This document shows positions 10,143-19,862 of a stretch of 64,000 bases of DNA, one piece after another. Position 1 is the first letter of the stretch. Every line of letters begins with the position of its first letter. Origin of the DNA: Anoplopoma fimbria (taxonomy: Eukaryota; Chordata; Actinopteri; Perciformes; Anoplopomatidae); assembly GCF_027596085.1 (NCBI RefSeq), contig NC_072463.1, positions 574,692-638,691 of the forward strand, given 5' to 3'. A program made the position numbers and the translations under genes. The notes beneath the pieces are model-generated. The model searched no databases. It saw only the letters and a program-made list of their open reading frames with translations, and was not told the DNA's origin.

Positions 10143-10452
10143 GTCTGAACTTGAGCTAGAGCTTCATTTCAATCAGAGGAGACCATTCAAATGAGGAAAA
10201 GATAAATGTTTATTATTAACATATGATATGTGATGATAAAGTCTTGACAGAGTCTTTGGCTCTTGGACTCTACGGGGACATTTGTTATCGAGGGGCGTCG
10301 GCCCTGAGCAGCAGCAAGATGAATCCCCCAAAAGTAAAAGTTAACTAAATAAAACACAGCCTTATATTTCCCCAAAAGAATGTTCTTGTACTTACCAAGC
10401 TGGAATGAAACGGGTCACATATGATGTCTGAACTTGAGCTAGAGCTTCATTT
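10143..10452. repeat. LTR-like block, copy 2, flanked by 27-bp direct repeats
   Basis: A 27-bp sequence beginning GTCTGAACTTGAGCTAGAGC occurs at 10143-10169 and again at 10426-10452, bracketing the uninterrupted copy of the block (10179-10425). The duplication is longer than a usual retroviral or LINE target-site duplication. Confidence 0.6.
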
Positions 10453-10655
10453 GTTGATTTCTATTACATTTTCTTAAAACAACAAATATGTGCATATTTC
10501 TCCAGGACTCCAGGCTGAAGGAAATCACACATCAACAGGTAAATAGAAAAAGAAAAGAGAAATAAAGATTCAATGAAGCAGAATCAGCAGTCAAGGTTGA
10601 GTTTGTCCTTAATTAAATTAATTTCTTTACTGACGACTCTCTGGTTTCTGTTCAG

Positions 10656-10931
10656 AGTCTGTCAGGTTGGTGGGAGGAGACAGTCGCTGTGCAGGAACAC
10701 TGGAGGTGAAACAAGGAGACTGGAGACCAGTAGAATACTCTGACTGGACCCTGAAGGCAGCATCTGTTGTCTGTAGAGATCTGGACTGTGGCTCTGCTGT
10801 TTCTGTAGAACTGAGAGAGTCCTCAACCAGATCTGTGTGGAGGATCGACTCTGACTGTGTTCAGTCTGGATCTACTCTGAGGGGGTGTTTAATATCCCCT
10901 TCTTCCTCCATCCTGGATCTCACCTGTTCAG
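10656..10931 (+). CDS. SRCR exon A4 (six-cysteine, ES type)
   Basis: A 276-nt phase 1-1 exon, three codons shorter than the other A exons. It opens ESVRLVGGDSRCAG and groups with A1 (VEYSDW, VELR). In-frame codon losses are seen at the His of KHQGD, at the residue after VELR, and in the loop after C6 (GCLISPSSS). C1, C3-C6 and C8 are present; C2 and C7 are absent. Unlike the EP-type comparisons it also has a few synonymous differences from A1, so this pair is older. Confidence 0.87.
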
Positions 10932-11429
10932 GTAAGCCCATCAGTGACATCATCTATGACAGTAATGTACTCAGGTTGACACAAACATGCACCAGCTAGA
11001 GTGGCAGCAGACTTGTCTGTTGAGCTGCTGTCTCAGTAAATCAGGTGCTGAAAGGACCGAGATATCTTTATATATGAGACCTTCATGTCTGCTGATCAGG
11101 AGTCCTCTGGAACAACCAACAACCAGCCTGAAAGGACTCCTCCAGCTTGACAGCTTTCTTATTCACTGGTTTCCACCAGCAGGTTCTTTGGTTTCCAACA
11201 TAACAGGCACCAATGACCTACTGGACACAACTTTGAGCAGCTCAGCTCAGCCGGAGGCTCATCAGTATCTCCACACCGTCCTTCACCCTGGGACACTCCT
11301 TAAGGAGAGAGTCCAGACAGTCCAACAGATTCATGTTCTGAGTCACAGATCTTCTAAGAAAAATAAGACAGAATGTTATTTAGTGTCTGGTGATTTTTCT
11401 CTCTCTCTCATCTTCTATCATCTCTACAG
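10932..11429. other. Receptor intron with a fortuitous open frame
   Basis: A 156-codon open frame (10987-11457) runs through this intron and into exon B3 in a different frame from the SRCR reading. It has no recognisable domain, and I treat it as chance. The last ~50 bases before B3 match the flanks of B1 and B2. Confidence 0.5.
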
Positions 11430-11735
11430 ACTCTGTCAGGATGGTGAATGGGACTAGTCTGTGCTCAGGTAGACTGGAGGTGAAGTCCAACCAGAGGTGG
11501 TCCTCAGTGTGTGAAGATGACTTTGACCAGCAGGATGCAGAGGTGGTCTGTAGGGAGCTTGGCTGTGGGGCTCCTTCAGTCCTCCAGGGGGCGCTCTATG
11601 GAGAAGTGGAGGCTCCAATGTGGACCAAAGAGTTCCAGTGTGGAGGCCATGAGTCTGCTCTCCTGGACTGTAGAAGCTCAGGCTCAGATAGAAACACCTG
11701 CTCACCTGGCAAAGCTGTTGGACTCACCTGCTCAG
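11430..11735 (+). CDS. SRCR exon B3 (canonical eight-cysteine type)
   Basis: A 306-nt phase 1-1 exon with all eight cysteines. By eye it differs from B1 and B2 by one base only, which turns MVDGTS into MVNGTS and creates an N-G-T glycosylation sequon near the start of the domain. The following intron is 86 bp, the same as the other two except for a 7-bp loss near the acceptor. Confidence 0.92.
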
Positions 11736-11821
11736 GTAGAAGAGGAGCTGCAGCTTTGATCTGGTTCATTTCTGTTCTACTGAAACTCACTTTGTTCTTT
11801 TACTGACGACTCTCTGTTCAG

Positions 11822-12106
11822 AACCTGTCAGGTTGGTGGGAGGAGACAGTCGCTGTGCAGGAACACTGGAGGTGAAACATGAAGGAGACTGGAAACCAGT
11901 ATATGGCTATGACTGGACCCTGAAGGCAGCATCTGTTGCCTGTAGAGATCTGGACTGTGGCTCTGCTGTTTCTGTAGGAGAGAGAGAGGAGTCCTCAGAG
12001 AGATCTGTGTGGTGGATCAACTATAACTGTGTTCATTCTGGATCTACTCTGAAGGAGTGTTCAACATCAGATTCCTCTTCCTTCATCCTGGATCTCACCT
12101 GCTCAG
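11822..12106 (+). CDS. SRCR exon A5 (six-cysteine, EP type), last SRCR exon
   Basis: A 285-nt phase 1-1 exon and the membrane-proximal SRCR domain. It differs from A3 at 13 codons (20, 24, 35, 55, 66, 67, 68, 77, 78, 80, 81, 85, 86) and from A2 at 14, with no synonymous change that I can find. It reads WWINYN before C5 and KECSTSDSSSF after it. The same positions (55, 66-68, 78-87) vary as in A2 versus A3, so the variability is focused. It is followed by the Ig exon about 480 bp downstream. Confidence 0.88.
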
Positions 12107-12588
12107 GTAAGCCCATCAGTGACATCATCTATGACATCATCTCTGTCATAGATGATGAACAATGATGGAATATGTTGTTGTTATTATTATTATTATTATT
12201 TTTATTATTATTACTATTAGTATTACTATTATACAGTACAACAGGAATGAGTCATTTTTACACTTTCTGTCCCTCATCACATAGTTAATGTGTTTTCAGA
12301 TGTTTTTTGGTCAGATGTCTGAAATCAGGTCTGTGTTTAACTCAAGCTGAAGACATTTGAACGATTTGTTCTATGATATAAAATCATTAAATACCCCTCT
12401 GGTGAATGTAGAATAATACAAATCAGAAACAGAAATAATCCAATCAGATGTTTGTGGATTGTTGGACTACAAACATACATCATTCCTGCAGAACTCTAGT
12501 ACTAGACAAAAGACAAACATTAACAGAACAGTAAACACAGATTCAACATTTATGAATGTGAACTTTCATCTTCTCTCTGTGTTTACAG
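12107..12588. other. Intron between last SRCR exon and Ig exon
   Basis: It contains a (TTA)n-type array at 12177-12231 and otherwise A+T-rich sequence ending in a good polypyrimidine tract and TTTACAG. Confidence 0.7.
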
Positions 12589-12918
12589 ACCTGCTCCTTC
12601 AACCAAACATCTCTGTGTCCTGCTCCACTGACGGGGTCTCCGAGGCCCAGCAGCAGGGGGCTCAGGTGCTGAGGGGCTCCACCTTCACCATCTGCTGCTC
12701 CATCCAGCCACAGTACCCAGGAGGCTCCTTCCAGCTCACCTTCACCTCCTCCAACTCAGCACACAACTACACCCAGCCAGCTGTCAATCACTCTGCCCAC
12801 TTCCTGTTTCCTGCTGCAGAGCCCGCCCACCAAGGAAGCTACAGCTGTGTTTATCACCTCTATGTTTTCTCTCATAACTTCTCCTCTGAGAGCCGTCTGC
12901 TCTCTCTCACTGTCCCAG
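12589..12918 (+). CDS. Ig-like domain exon of the SRCR receptor
   Basis: A 330-nt phase 1-1 exon encoding one immunoglobulin-like domain between the SRCR array and the membrane. It begins DLLLQPNISVSCSTDGVSEA. The core cysteines are those of FTICCSI and GSYSCVY, with the Y-x-C of the F strand preceded by AEPAHQGSYSC. An extra cysteine lies in SVSCST and a second in ICC. Potential N-glycosylation sites are NIS, NYT, NHS and NFS. It ends SLLTVP-like at a CCAG/GTAAG donor. Joining SRCR exons and an Ig exon before a transmembrane exon is an arrangement I have seen in predicted fish proteins named M130-like; that is recall, not a search. Confidence 0.85.
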
Positions 12919-13119
12919 GTAAGCTGACTGTTTACATGCAGGTTAGGAGAAGATGATTGGTCCAATCTGACTGAAAATGATCAGCTGACCACAGAGTCCA
13001 TGCATGTTGTTGTTTCTGGAATGACACTGTGTCATTGTGTTACAAATGTCATATAGTAACCAAACCTGAACCAAGTCTATAAACGGCAACATGAAAGAAT
13101 AAACTGTAGGACAGAGCAT

Positions 13120-13332
13120 GTTTGGTTACCAGGATAACTCTGGTTCTCTGAGAACTGAGGGAGGCGTTTCACTATGAGAAGCACCTTCTGACTCCACCAA
13201 TCACAGAAGCTCCACATCCACCACATCGCTCATTAAACCACTTAGCCGCTAACTATCTACCAATCAGAAGCAAGAAGGGCGGTGTGCTCCGATATCTCAC
13301 TCAGAGAACCAGGGTTATCCTGGTGACCAAAC
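13120..13332. mobile_element. MITE with 33-bp terminal inverted repeats
   Basis: The arms at 13120-13152 and 13300-13332 are inverted copies matching at 31 of 33 positions (core ACCAGGATAACTCTGGTTCT). The total length is 213 bp and there is no coding capacity. It lies in the intron between the Ig and transmembrane exons. Confidence 0.8.
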
Positions 13333-13410
13333 GTTGAGACAGTAGTTAGGTTGTTACTGCTCATGATAGCCACTATGCTTTATTTGATTCTAAACTAAGC
13401 CCCACCCCTG

Positions 13411-13567
13411 ACAGGTCGACACCAGAGATGTATACGGCGTCTCTACGTCACTCCTCCTCAGTCCATATATGGTCACTTCCTGTTCACTGGTTGATAAAAA
13501 CAAGATGGCAACGGCCAATGAGTGATATCAGGACGAATACGTCCACTTCTTACATAACGTCTATGGT
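13411..13567 (-). repeat. Dispersed repeat family 1, copy c, partial
   Basis: Minus-strand 5' portion of family 1: the plus strand shows GTATACGGCGTCTCTACGTC and CCATATATGGTCACTTCCTG. Confidence 0.75.
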
Positions 13568-13692
13568 TCAAACAGTGAATATGAAGTGAACATGAAGAGT
13601 AATAGTCTCAGTGGTTGTAGATTCCAGCTTCAATGGGAGCTGTTGGACTCATGATGTTGTGTGATGTGATGACTGTCCGTGTGTTTGATCAG

Positions 13693-13775
13693 ATCCAACA
13701 CCTCTTATCATCAAAGCGGTCCTCCTGCCGCTGATTCTGCTGTTGGAGAACGTTGCCCTCTACTTCTACTGTAAG
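13693..13775 (+). CDS. Transmembrane exon of the SRCR receptor
   Basis: An 83-nt exon (2 nt plus 27 codons, ending in phase 0) between GATCAG and AAG/GTACTG. It encodes a short stalk DPTPLIIK and a hydrophobic helix AVLLPLILLLENVALYFYC followed by Lys. An acidic residue (Glu) sits inside the helix, which could mediate pairing with a partner chain or simply be tolerated. It places the SRCR and Ig domains outside the cell and the C terminus inside. Confidence 0.8.
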
Positions 13776-13874
13776 GTACTGACACACGTCTGTAGTTTAG
13801 ACCAGCGACTGGAATGAAGCTCTCATCTGTGTTTAGTGAACTGAACACAGGACTGTGCTGTCATGTCTCTCCAG

Positions 13875-13979
13875 GCCAGAAGGGGGAGGAAGCCGGGCAG
13901 ACGGGAGAACATTGAGCTGGATGAGTTTAACCTGGGTGTTCCTGCAGCTGAAGAAGAAGGAGCTCAGGGAGCAGAGTAG
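13875..13979 (+). CDS. Cytoplasmic tail exon of the SRCR receptor, with stop
   Basis: After a CTCCAG acceptor in phase 0 the frame reads ARRGRKPGRRENIELDEFNL and then an acidic end EEEGAQGAE with TAG at 13977-13979. The basic juxtamembrane cluster supports the orientation of the transmembrane helix. There is no ITIM, ITAM or other tyrosine-based motif, so direct signalling through the tail is not evident. An overlapping frame (13855-14091) is a shadow. Confidence 0.75.
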   Translation, partial: ARRGRKPGRRENIELDEFNLGVPAAEEEGAQGAE

Positions 13980-16547
13980 CTCCTCCAAGGAGCTCATCTC
14001 ACATCCAGATGGATTTCTAACACACAGCCACCATCAGCTCACTTATACCATGTTCCCTTTAAACAAGAAGAATATCATATTACATTATTAGAGCCTGTCT
14101 TTGTTACTCTCTTCTGACTTCCTGGCTCTCAGCTCAAAGCCCATTGGTTCCTGCTGAAGACGTGTCTTTAGAAACACCTCCCTGATATAAAGGTTCATTT
14201 AGAACTAGACTTGAGAGCAGGTTTACCAGAGTCCAAGCAGCCGGCGTCTTAGAAAGCAAAGACTACCAGGAACAATGTTAATGTTATATATTAAGTAGAA
14301 ACAACGTTTAACATTGACATACATCTTCTACATTCTGTGTTACAATTCTCAATGTTCAAATCACATTTAGTGACATTTGAACAGTTGAATCCTGAGATCA
14401 AAGGAAACCTCGTTTCAGACCCACCTACTGCTGGATGTGTAGATCTGGAGCTCATCAGGTTGATGAACCACATCTGGTGCCATGATGACAATCTGATGGT
14501 GTTTGTGAGTTTAAATAATAATAATAATATAGAATGAACTCATGACTTCTCTTCAGCGCTCCCTTTTGGTTCACATGGCTCATTTATTGTACTGAGCAGG
14601 ATTTAGTCATCAGGATTACATTTAGATAAAGATCATCTTAATAATAGAAATATGAACAACGATGCGTCCCGCTGAGATCGGCCCCTAACACATCATTTAT
14701 CTGGGAGTAAGAATATTTACTATTTAGATCATTGTTGTACTTCATGATTTTACTTATTTTTGGTATTAAGGATTTACTCTTTTTTATATAATTGATGGTT
14801 TCACTTTTTTCAAAATCATTTTTCTTATTTTTGTACTTCATCAATTTTGTATCTACAGAATTTAATATTATTTTTATAGTTAAGGCTTTGCTAATTTCAT
14901 AAGAGTGTTGTTATTAAGGATTTTGCTTATTTGTTATAATTAAGGATTTTGCTCTCTTCATAAGAACATTGTAATTATTGATTTTGCATGTTTTTATAAC
15001 CAAAGATTTTTCTAAGAATGCTATAATTAAGGCTTTTACTTAAATCTTACAACGTTGTAATTATGTTTTTTTATAATGAATTATTTTGGATATTTCATAA
15101 AAATTCTATAATGAAGGACTTTGCATGAATCAAAAGCCTTTGCTTAATTTTGATGAATTTTAATTAAAGCATTTACAAATGCTAATTTCATTAATAATTG
15201 TTGTACTTCATAAATTTACTTAATTTTGAAATAATAGACTTGTTTTTTTTTATAATTTGAGGCTTTTACTATTATCATCAGCTTTTTGCTTTATTTCATA
15301 ATTAAGGAGAATTATTTAATTAGAATTTTGTTTATTATTGTACTTTCTGAATTGACTTAATTTTGTTTTAAGGAATTTACATTTTTATAATAAAGGATTT
15401 TGCTTAAATCATAAGCATTTTGCTTGATTTGGGGGGTCTCAGGACGGTTTCTAATTACAACCACCCGGCTTCAGGATTCACAGCCTCCACCTGATGTGCA
15501 CAAAGTTATGAAATAAGTTTTTTAATTACTACAACAGCAGAAAAAGATTAAATCGCTGGAACGCCGACACTACAGGGAATGAATAGAAGCTTTGCAGATG
15601 TGTCACAGATCTCCTGCAAACAGCTTCACTGGAGGCTCACTGTGAGCAAATTATGATGAGCGGAAGAAAAAGACTAATAATGTGGATTAGTTTCCACGTC
15701 AGGTTACTGTGACATGAGGAAAGGTTTTAGAGGTAGCTGGTGAGGCGTTTATAACTGGTGGTGCTGGAGAGCAGATGTCTTTGTGCTCTAAAAGTTTAGT
15801 TTAGTTTGGTTGTCTTCAACGTAAACAGCTGAGACACATGTATAATAAATAAAAACAATAATAATAAAAAGTCTTTACTTTTGTAGAAGTACTCAATGTT
15901 TTTCTGGCTAACTAAATAGTCTGGTAGTACGAGTATGAAAATATACAGAATGTTGTTTTTGAGGTAGGAAATGCATTCAACACACAGTGATATTCAGTTT
16001 TTTAGGTTTCACCACATTTCCACATATTGATGGAAATATTATTTAATCAAAAAAACATTGAGAGGACTTTCAACTTTATCTTAAATTTGACTGAATAGGC
16101 ATTGTTTACGAACATAGAAATTCAGGAACAAACAAATTTAAGTTTATTCAATTTAATAATTGCAAGGCTATCATAAAAACAGTACCAATAAGGAAACAAT
16201 CGCTCTAAATGTAGATACTAGTAAACTTTTGATGCATGGAAAGGTGTTATCTTTTTTACAAAATGTAACAATAAGCCTCCAAAATCTTTAGAATAAGCTG
16301 TTGTGTTGATGTTACCAGAGACGGTTAGCTGACCAGAAGCGTTTTATTTTTCATTTCTGTGTCAAAATGAGAAGATGTACATTTAGAAAAAGTTTGTTGC
16401 CTAAGAGCTATAAAACTCTAATACGGACGCCCAGCTAGTTTTACACCAAATTCTGTTCAGAAGAATGAAAGGTCCAGAGCCAACATCTGCAACATCATGA
16501 TGCAACATCATCAAACGTTTTCAGATTAAAAACCAGTTTAAGATAAA
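13980..16547. other. 3' flank of the receptor and gene-poor DNA
   Basis: I find no clear AATAAA close to the stop. From about 14715 to 15430 the DNA is A+T-rich and looks like a very degenerate tandem array (see next entry). The rest holds no coding sequence I recognise. Confidence 0.5.
14715..15430. repeat. Degenerate A+T-rich tandem array
   Basis: Phrases close to TTAAGGATTTTGCTTA and TTTCATAA recur at roughly 40-50-base spacing through ~700 bases with many mutations, suggesting an old minisatellite. Confidence 0.5.
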
Positions 16548-16790
16548 ATAAGATAATCCTTTATTAGTCTCACAGCGGGGACATTTGCAGGATTACAGCA
16601 GCAGAGAGGAAACAAACTAGAGACAAAGTAAAAAACAAGATCAAAACAAGTATTATAAATAAGTAATAACACAGTAAAGAATTAATAAGTAAAAAAAGTA
16701 AAAAATCAACAATAACTAAAATATTATATATACAGACAGAATAATTTTGGTATCATACAGTGGATTGCACATATTTTCTATTATATTTAT
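16548..16790 (-). mobile_element. Non-LTR retroposon 3' fragment
   Basis: AAGATAATCCTTTATTAGTC, then CAGCGGGGACATTTGCAGG and an A-rich region with runs of AAGTA. It is the same 3' end as in the SINE at 6410-6450, but with a longer body. Confidence 0.55.
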
Positions 16791-16800
16791 ATTGTTTATG

Positions 16801-16960
16801 AGAAAAGGTTCCTCCTTCATCGAGTCCTACCAGCGGGTTTGTACCGACAACGAGACGCGTCTGGTCTCCGTGAAGCTGCCCACCTTCACCCACCCGTGGC
16901 CTGAGGTGTGAGTGTGGCGTCTGTCAGACCAGCACCACCGACTGTATATATATGTGGTAG
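16801..16960 (+). pseudogene. gphb5: Remnant of the last exon of gphb5 (thyrostimulin beta)
   Basis: One frame reads SSFIESYQRVCTDNETRLVS followed by VKLP, matching the segment of glycoprotein hormone beta 5 around its RVC.NET...VKLP motif, including the N-x-T glycosylation site. After that the frame stops (TGA 16909-16911), but one base over it reads LRCECGVCQTSTTDC, which matches the cysteine-rich C terminus of the same protein, up to TAG at 16958-16960. The middle of the exon (about ten codons, including a cysteine and the DPFY region of the family) is missing, and the start of the exon also seems to have lost bases. A possible acceptor is TATGAG at 16797-16802. No upstream gphb5 exon was found. 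In mammals GPHB5 is near KCNH5, which agrees with kcnh5 lying 15 kb away. The copy is not functional as written. Confidence 0.75.
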
Positions 16961-17276
16961 ACCCCCTGTTAATGCACTTATTACTACTGGATGAAACCAA
17001 ACTTCATCCCACCTCTTTTCTTGGTTGTGGCCTTGCTAACCTTTGAACGGTGGCAAAAATCCTTTTACCGTTGGGAGGAAATCAAAAGGTTTTGATGTAT
17101 TTAATGTCATATTTTGAGCCTTCACAATAAGCCTCTGCTTTTCTTATTATAAGGATATAGAATGTTCTTAACTGGCAATTTGATCACATGGGGGTTGATT
17201 CATTAATTCAAATGAAAAATGGCAAATACTTTCTCTAATAATATGAGTAGGATTTTTAAGGAAACCATCATGTAAC

Positions 17277-17335
17277 TAAGATAAGATAAGATAAGATAAG
17301 ATAATCCTTTATTAGTCCCGCAGCGGGGAAATTTG
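17277..17335 (-). mobile_element. (TTATC)n-tailed retroposon end
   Basis: Five GATAA units followed by ATCCTTTATTAGTCCCGCAG, the minus-strand 3' end of the same retroposon family, very short. Confidence 0.6.
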
Positions 17336-19581
17336 CAACTAAGGTAACGAATGTATTTTTATCTAACTAGCTGACTTTACGTTGCGATTAGTAACGTTAC
17401 AGCTAGCAACATTAGCTTGCGCTAGCACCGACCAGCTAGCTTGATTTCTTGGCTGTAAGTGATGGAGGTGATGTGCGTGTTATGTGATATTTATGTTGGA
17501 GTTAAATTGAGAGCACCATCAAAGTATGAAAATACAGTTCCGCACCAATACCATGTAAGTACAGATTAAAATAACTTTTTGATCCGTACAAACTAAATTT
17601 GAGGTGTAGTTTTACTTTTTTTCTCTTCATTTGTATCGTTAGAAGCCGTTGCTGAGCTGTGCTCATCACAAGAGGATGCTGCTCACTGCAGGAAAGAGAA
17701 GCATGCTCAGATTCTTCTTCTCTGACAATTGATGACAGATATTTTGTAGAACGAGGGTTGTGTGGACAGAATTGTATTATTTTATACATTTATTATAATA
17801 AAATGATCTGTATCCGTGTACGCAGGGCCTCAGTCTTTCAGTAAGATAACGGGGTCAGAGTTTAACTCGTGACCTTCTTTCTAACCCTCAGGTCTCCTAA
17901 ATGACTCTCTGTTATCATTCTGACTGACTCTGTGTCAATTAGTGCGAAGACAATCATTATCTGGTATTGATTCATCTCCACTAATCAATACATTGATACA
18001 TGAAGCTGACTAACAAGCTGACTGTCTTGGCTGAGGTCAGTTTCAACACAGCAGATGAGTGAAAAATACCCTTTAATGAACAGAACCTCACTGATTTGAG
18101 AAGTTTGAAAGTCAACTAAAGATATGCATCAACACTAAAACGTCTCTTGACAGGATCACCTTACACATAAGAGCTAATGTTTCATCTTTTCACTTCTTTT
18201 GGTTGCATTGAAAGTTCCCCTCTGGTTGAAAGCACACGCTCAAATGTCTAAAATGTGAATATAAAGTTTCTTAACAGGATAACAGAATGTGAAGCCTGTG
18301 TGACCGGTTGTAGAGGCGTTATTGTGTGAGGAGGTGGCCGTGCATTGACCCCTAACGACCCCCCCACCCCGTTATTATATATACATTGATCGTAATTACA
18401 GGCTGAAGGATGCATCCTGTGGGAGTCTAAATGCGTAGATTAAATCATAATGATTATATAAAACTCTTTTTTTCCTCCTTTGTCTCTAATTGATTCACTT
18501 ACGTTATTAAATTATGGGCAATTAATTACTTTTTTACATTTATTTGCATGAAGCTTTTCTTGTCTATTAGCTTTTGTATCATTTTCATATTACATTTAAT
18601 TCAACTTTAACTGAATTTATTTTCCTGTTTAGTATGTTTTTCTAATGAATTGCCTATGAAGCATGTCAGCAGAACAGAGTTTGCACCCTGTCCTACAAAT
18701 AATGATTGCCTTTTTATTAACTGTAAATGACCTTCACATAAAAGTAAAACAAGTTTTTAATACGTAGCAGATTCTCCTGCTTTGTTCAAAACCTAACGAA
18801 GAAACTGATCAAATCATTTCTTTCCATGATTCCAAAGCTGTGTGTAGAATTTCCAGCCAGAAAAAGCGAGTTAATCAATCAACCTTCACCCACGCCGCCT
18901 CCGTCACATCACATGGTAATAAAAGTGATAACCATCAAAAGGCAGCGCTGTATCCCCGGGGAAATCTCACCCAGCAGGGCTGCTTCACCAGCGAAGCTTT
19001 CTCTTCGTCCTCACAGATCCTCCTTCTTCATCCTCACATCGCCGTAGGAACGACTTCATAATTCATGAGCACAGTTGGTACCTGTCAGGCTGTTTCAGGG
19101 CAGTGGAGGGGAAGATGCCCTTAACCTGCAGTTTACTAGTGAGGCACAGAAGGAAACTGATCCTGTTTTAGTGAGCTAGACTCACAGTAGTGGTCTGGAT
19201 TCTGATCGGCCTTAAAGGTGTCAAATGGATGTAATTCAGTGTTACTTTCAGGCTGATACAACAATTGATAGTCTCCATGGGAGTATTTGCTGGATCCTGT
19301 TTTAATACTTCCATCATTACATCTATGACGTTTGTACATTTAAAAGAACATTTTTCCACGCCAAGAAAGTCACAAATTGTTGTAGCTTTGTCGGCTCAGT
19401 GAAGTTCATTTCTCGTTTCCCCACAATGTACGTAACCAACATGGCCGTTAGCTTGGCTTGCTAGCTAGCTAGCTAACTTAGTTTGTTTGTTTCACTCACA
19501 AATCTAACGTTATTTTAAATGATGTGTTTTATCAGGACAGCAAACTCCAGTTCTGCTGAGTAAAGTCAGGTCTTCATGTGT
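17336..19581. other. Gene-poor DNA, some conserved-looking stretches
   Basis: No coding sequence recognised. Stretches near 18360-18560 and 18840-19090 are less repetitive and carry homeodomain-like ATTA sites and mixed-composition sequence, so they are the places I would test first for conserved noncoding elements. Confidence 0.3.
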
Positions 19582-19862
19582 TAAAGCTGCATTCTCTCTC
19601 CTGTCCACCAGGGGGCGACTCCTCTGGTTGTATAGAAGTCTATGAGAAAATGACTCTACTTCTCTCTTGATTTATTCCCTCAGTAAACATTGTAAACATG
19701 AGCTTATGGTCTCAATCTCTAGTTTCAAGTCTTCTTCAATACAGCATGATGTTCATTTAGTAAATGATGCTCCATTTAGAGTCAAACAGACCATAAAGCA
19801 GGGGATGCTTTAGGGCGGGGCTACACACTGATTGACAGGTCTCTATTAGAATGATTGACAGG
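19582..19862 (-). repeat. Dispersed repeat family 1, copy d
   Basis: Minus-strand copy from GCTGCATTCTCTCTCCTGTC to ACACTGATTGACAGG. Confidence 0.85.

Noticed and set aside
3524..10655. Separate receptor genes ending after A2 or A3
   Set aside because: I searched for further Ig, transmembrane or tail exons and saw none; one gene with one terminal set is simpler, though RNA could change this.
10987..11457. 156-codon frame between A4 and B3
   Set aside because: It has no recognisable domain, crosses the B3 acceptor and enters the exon in the wrong frame.
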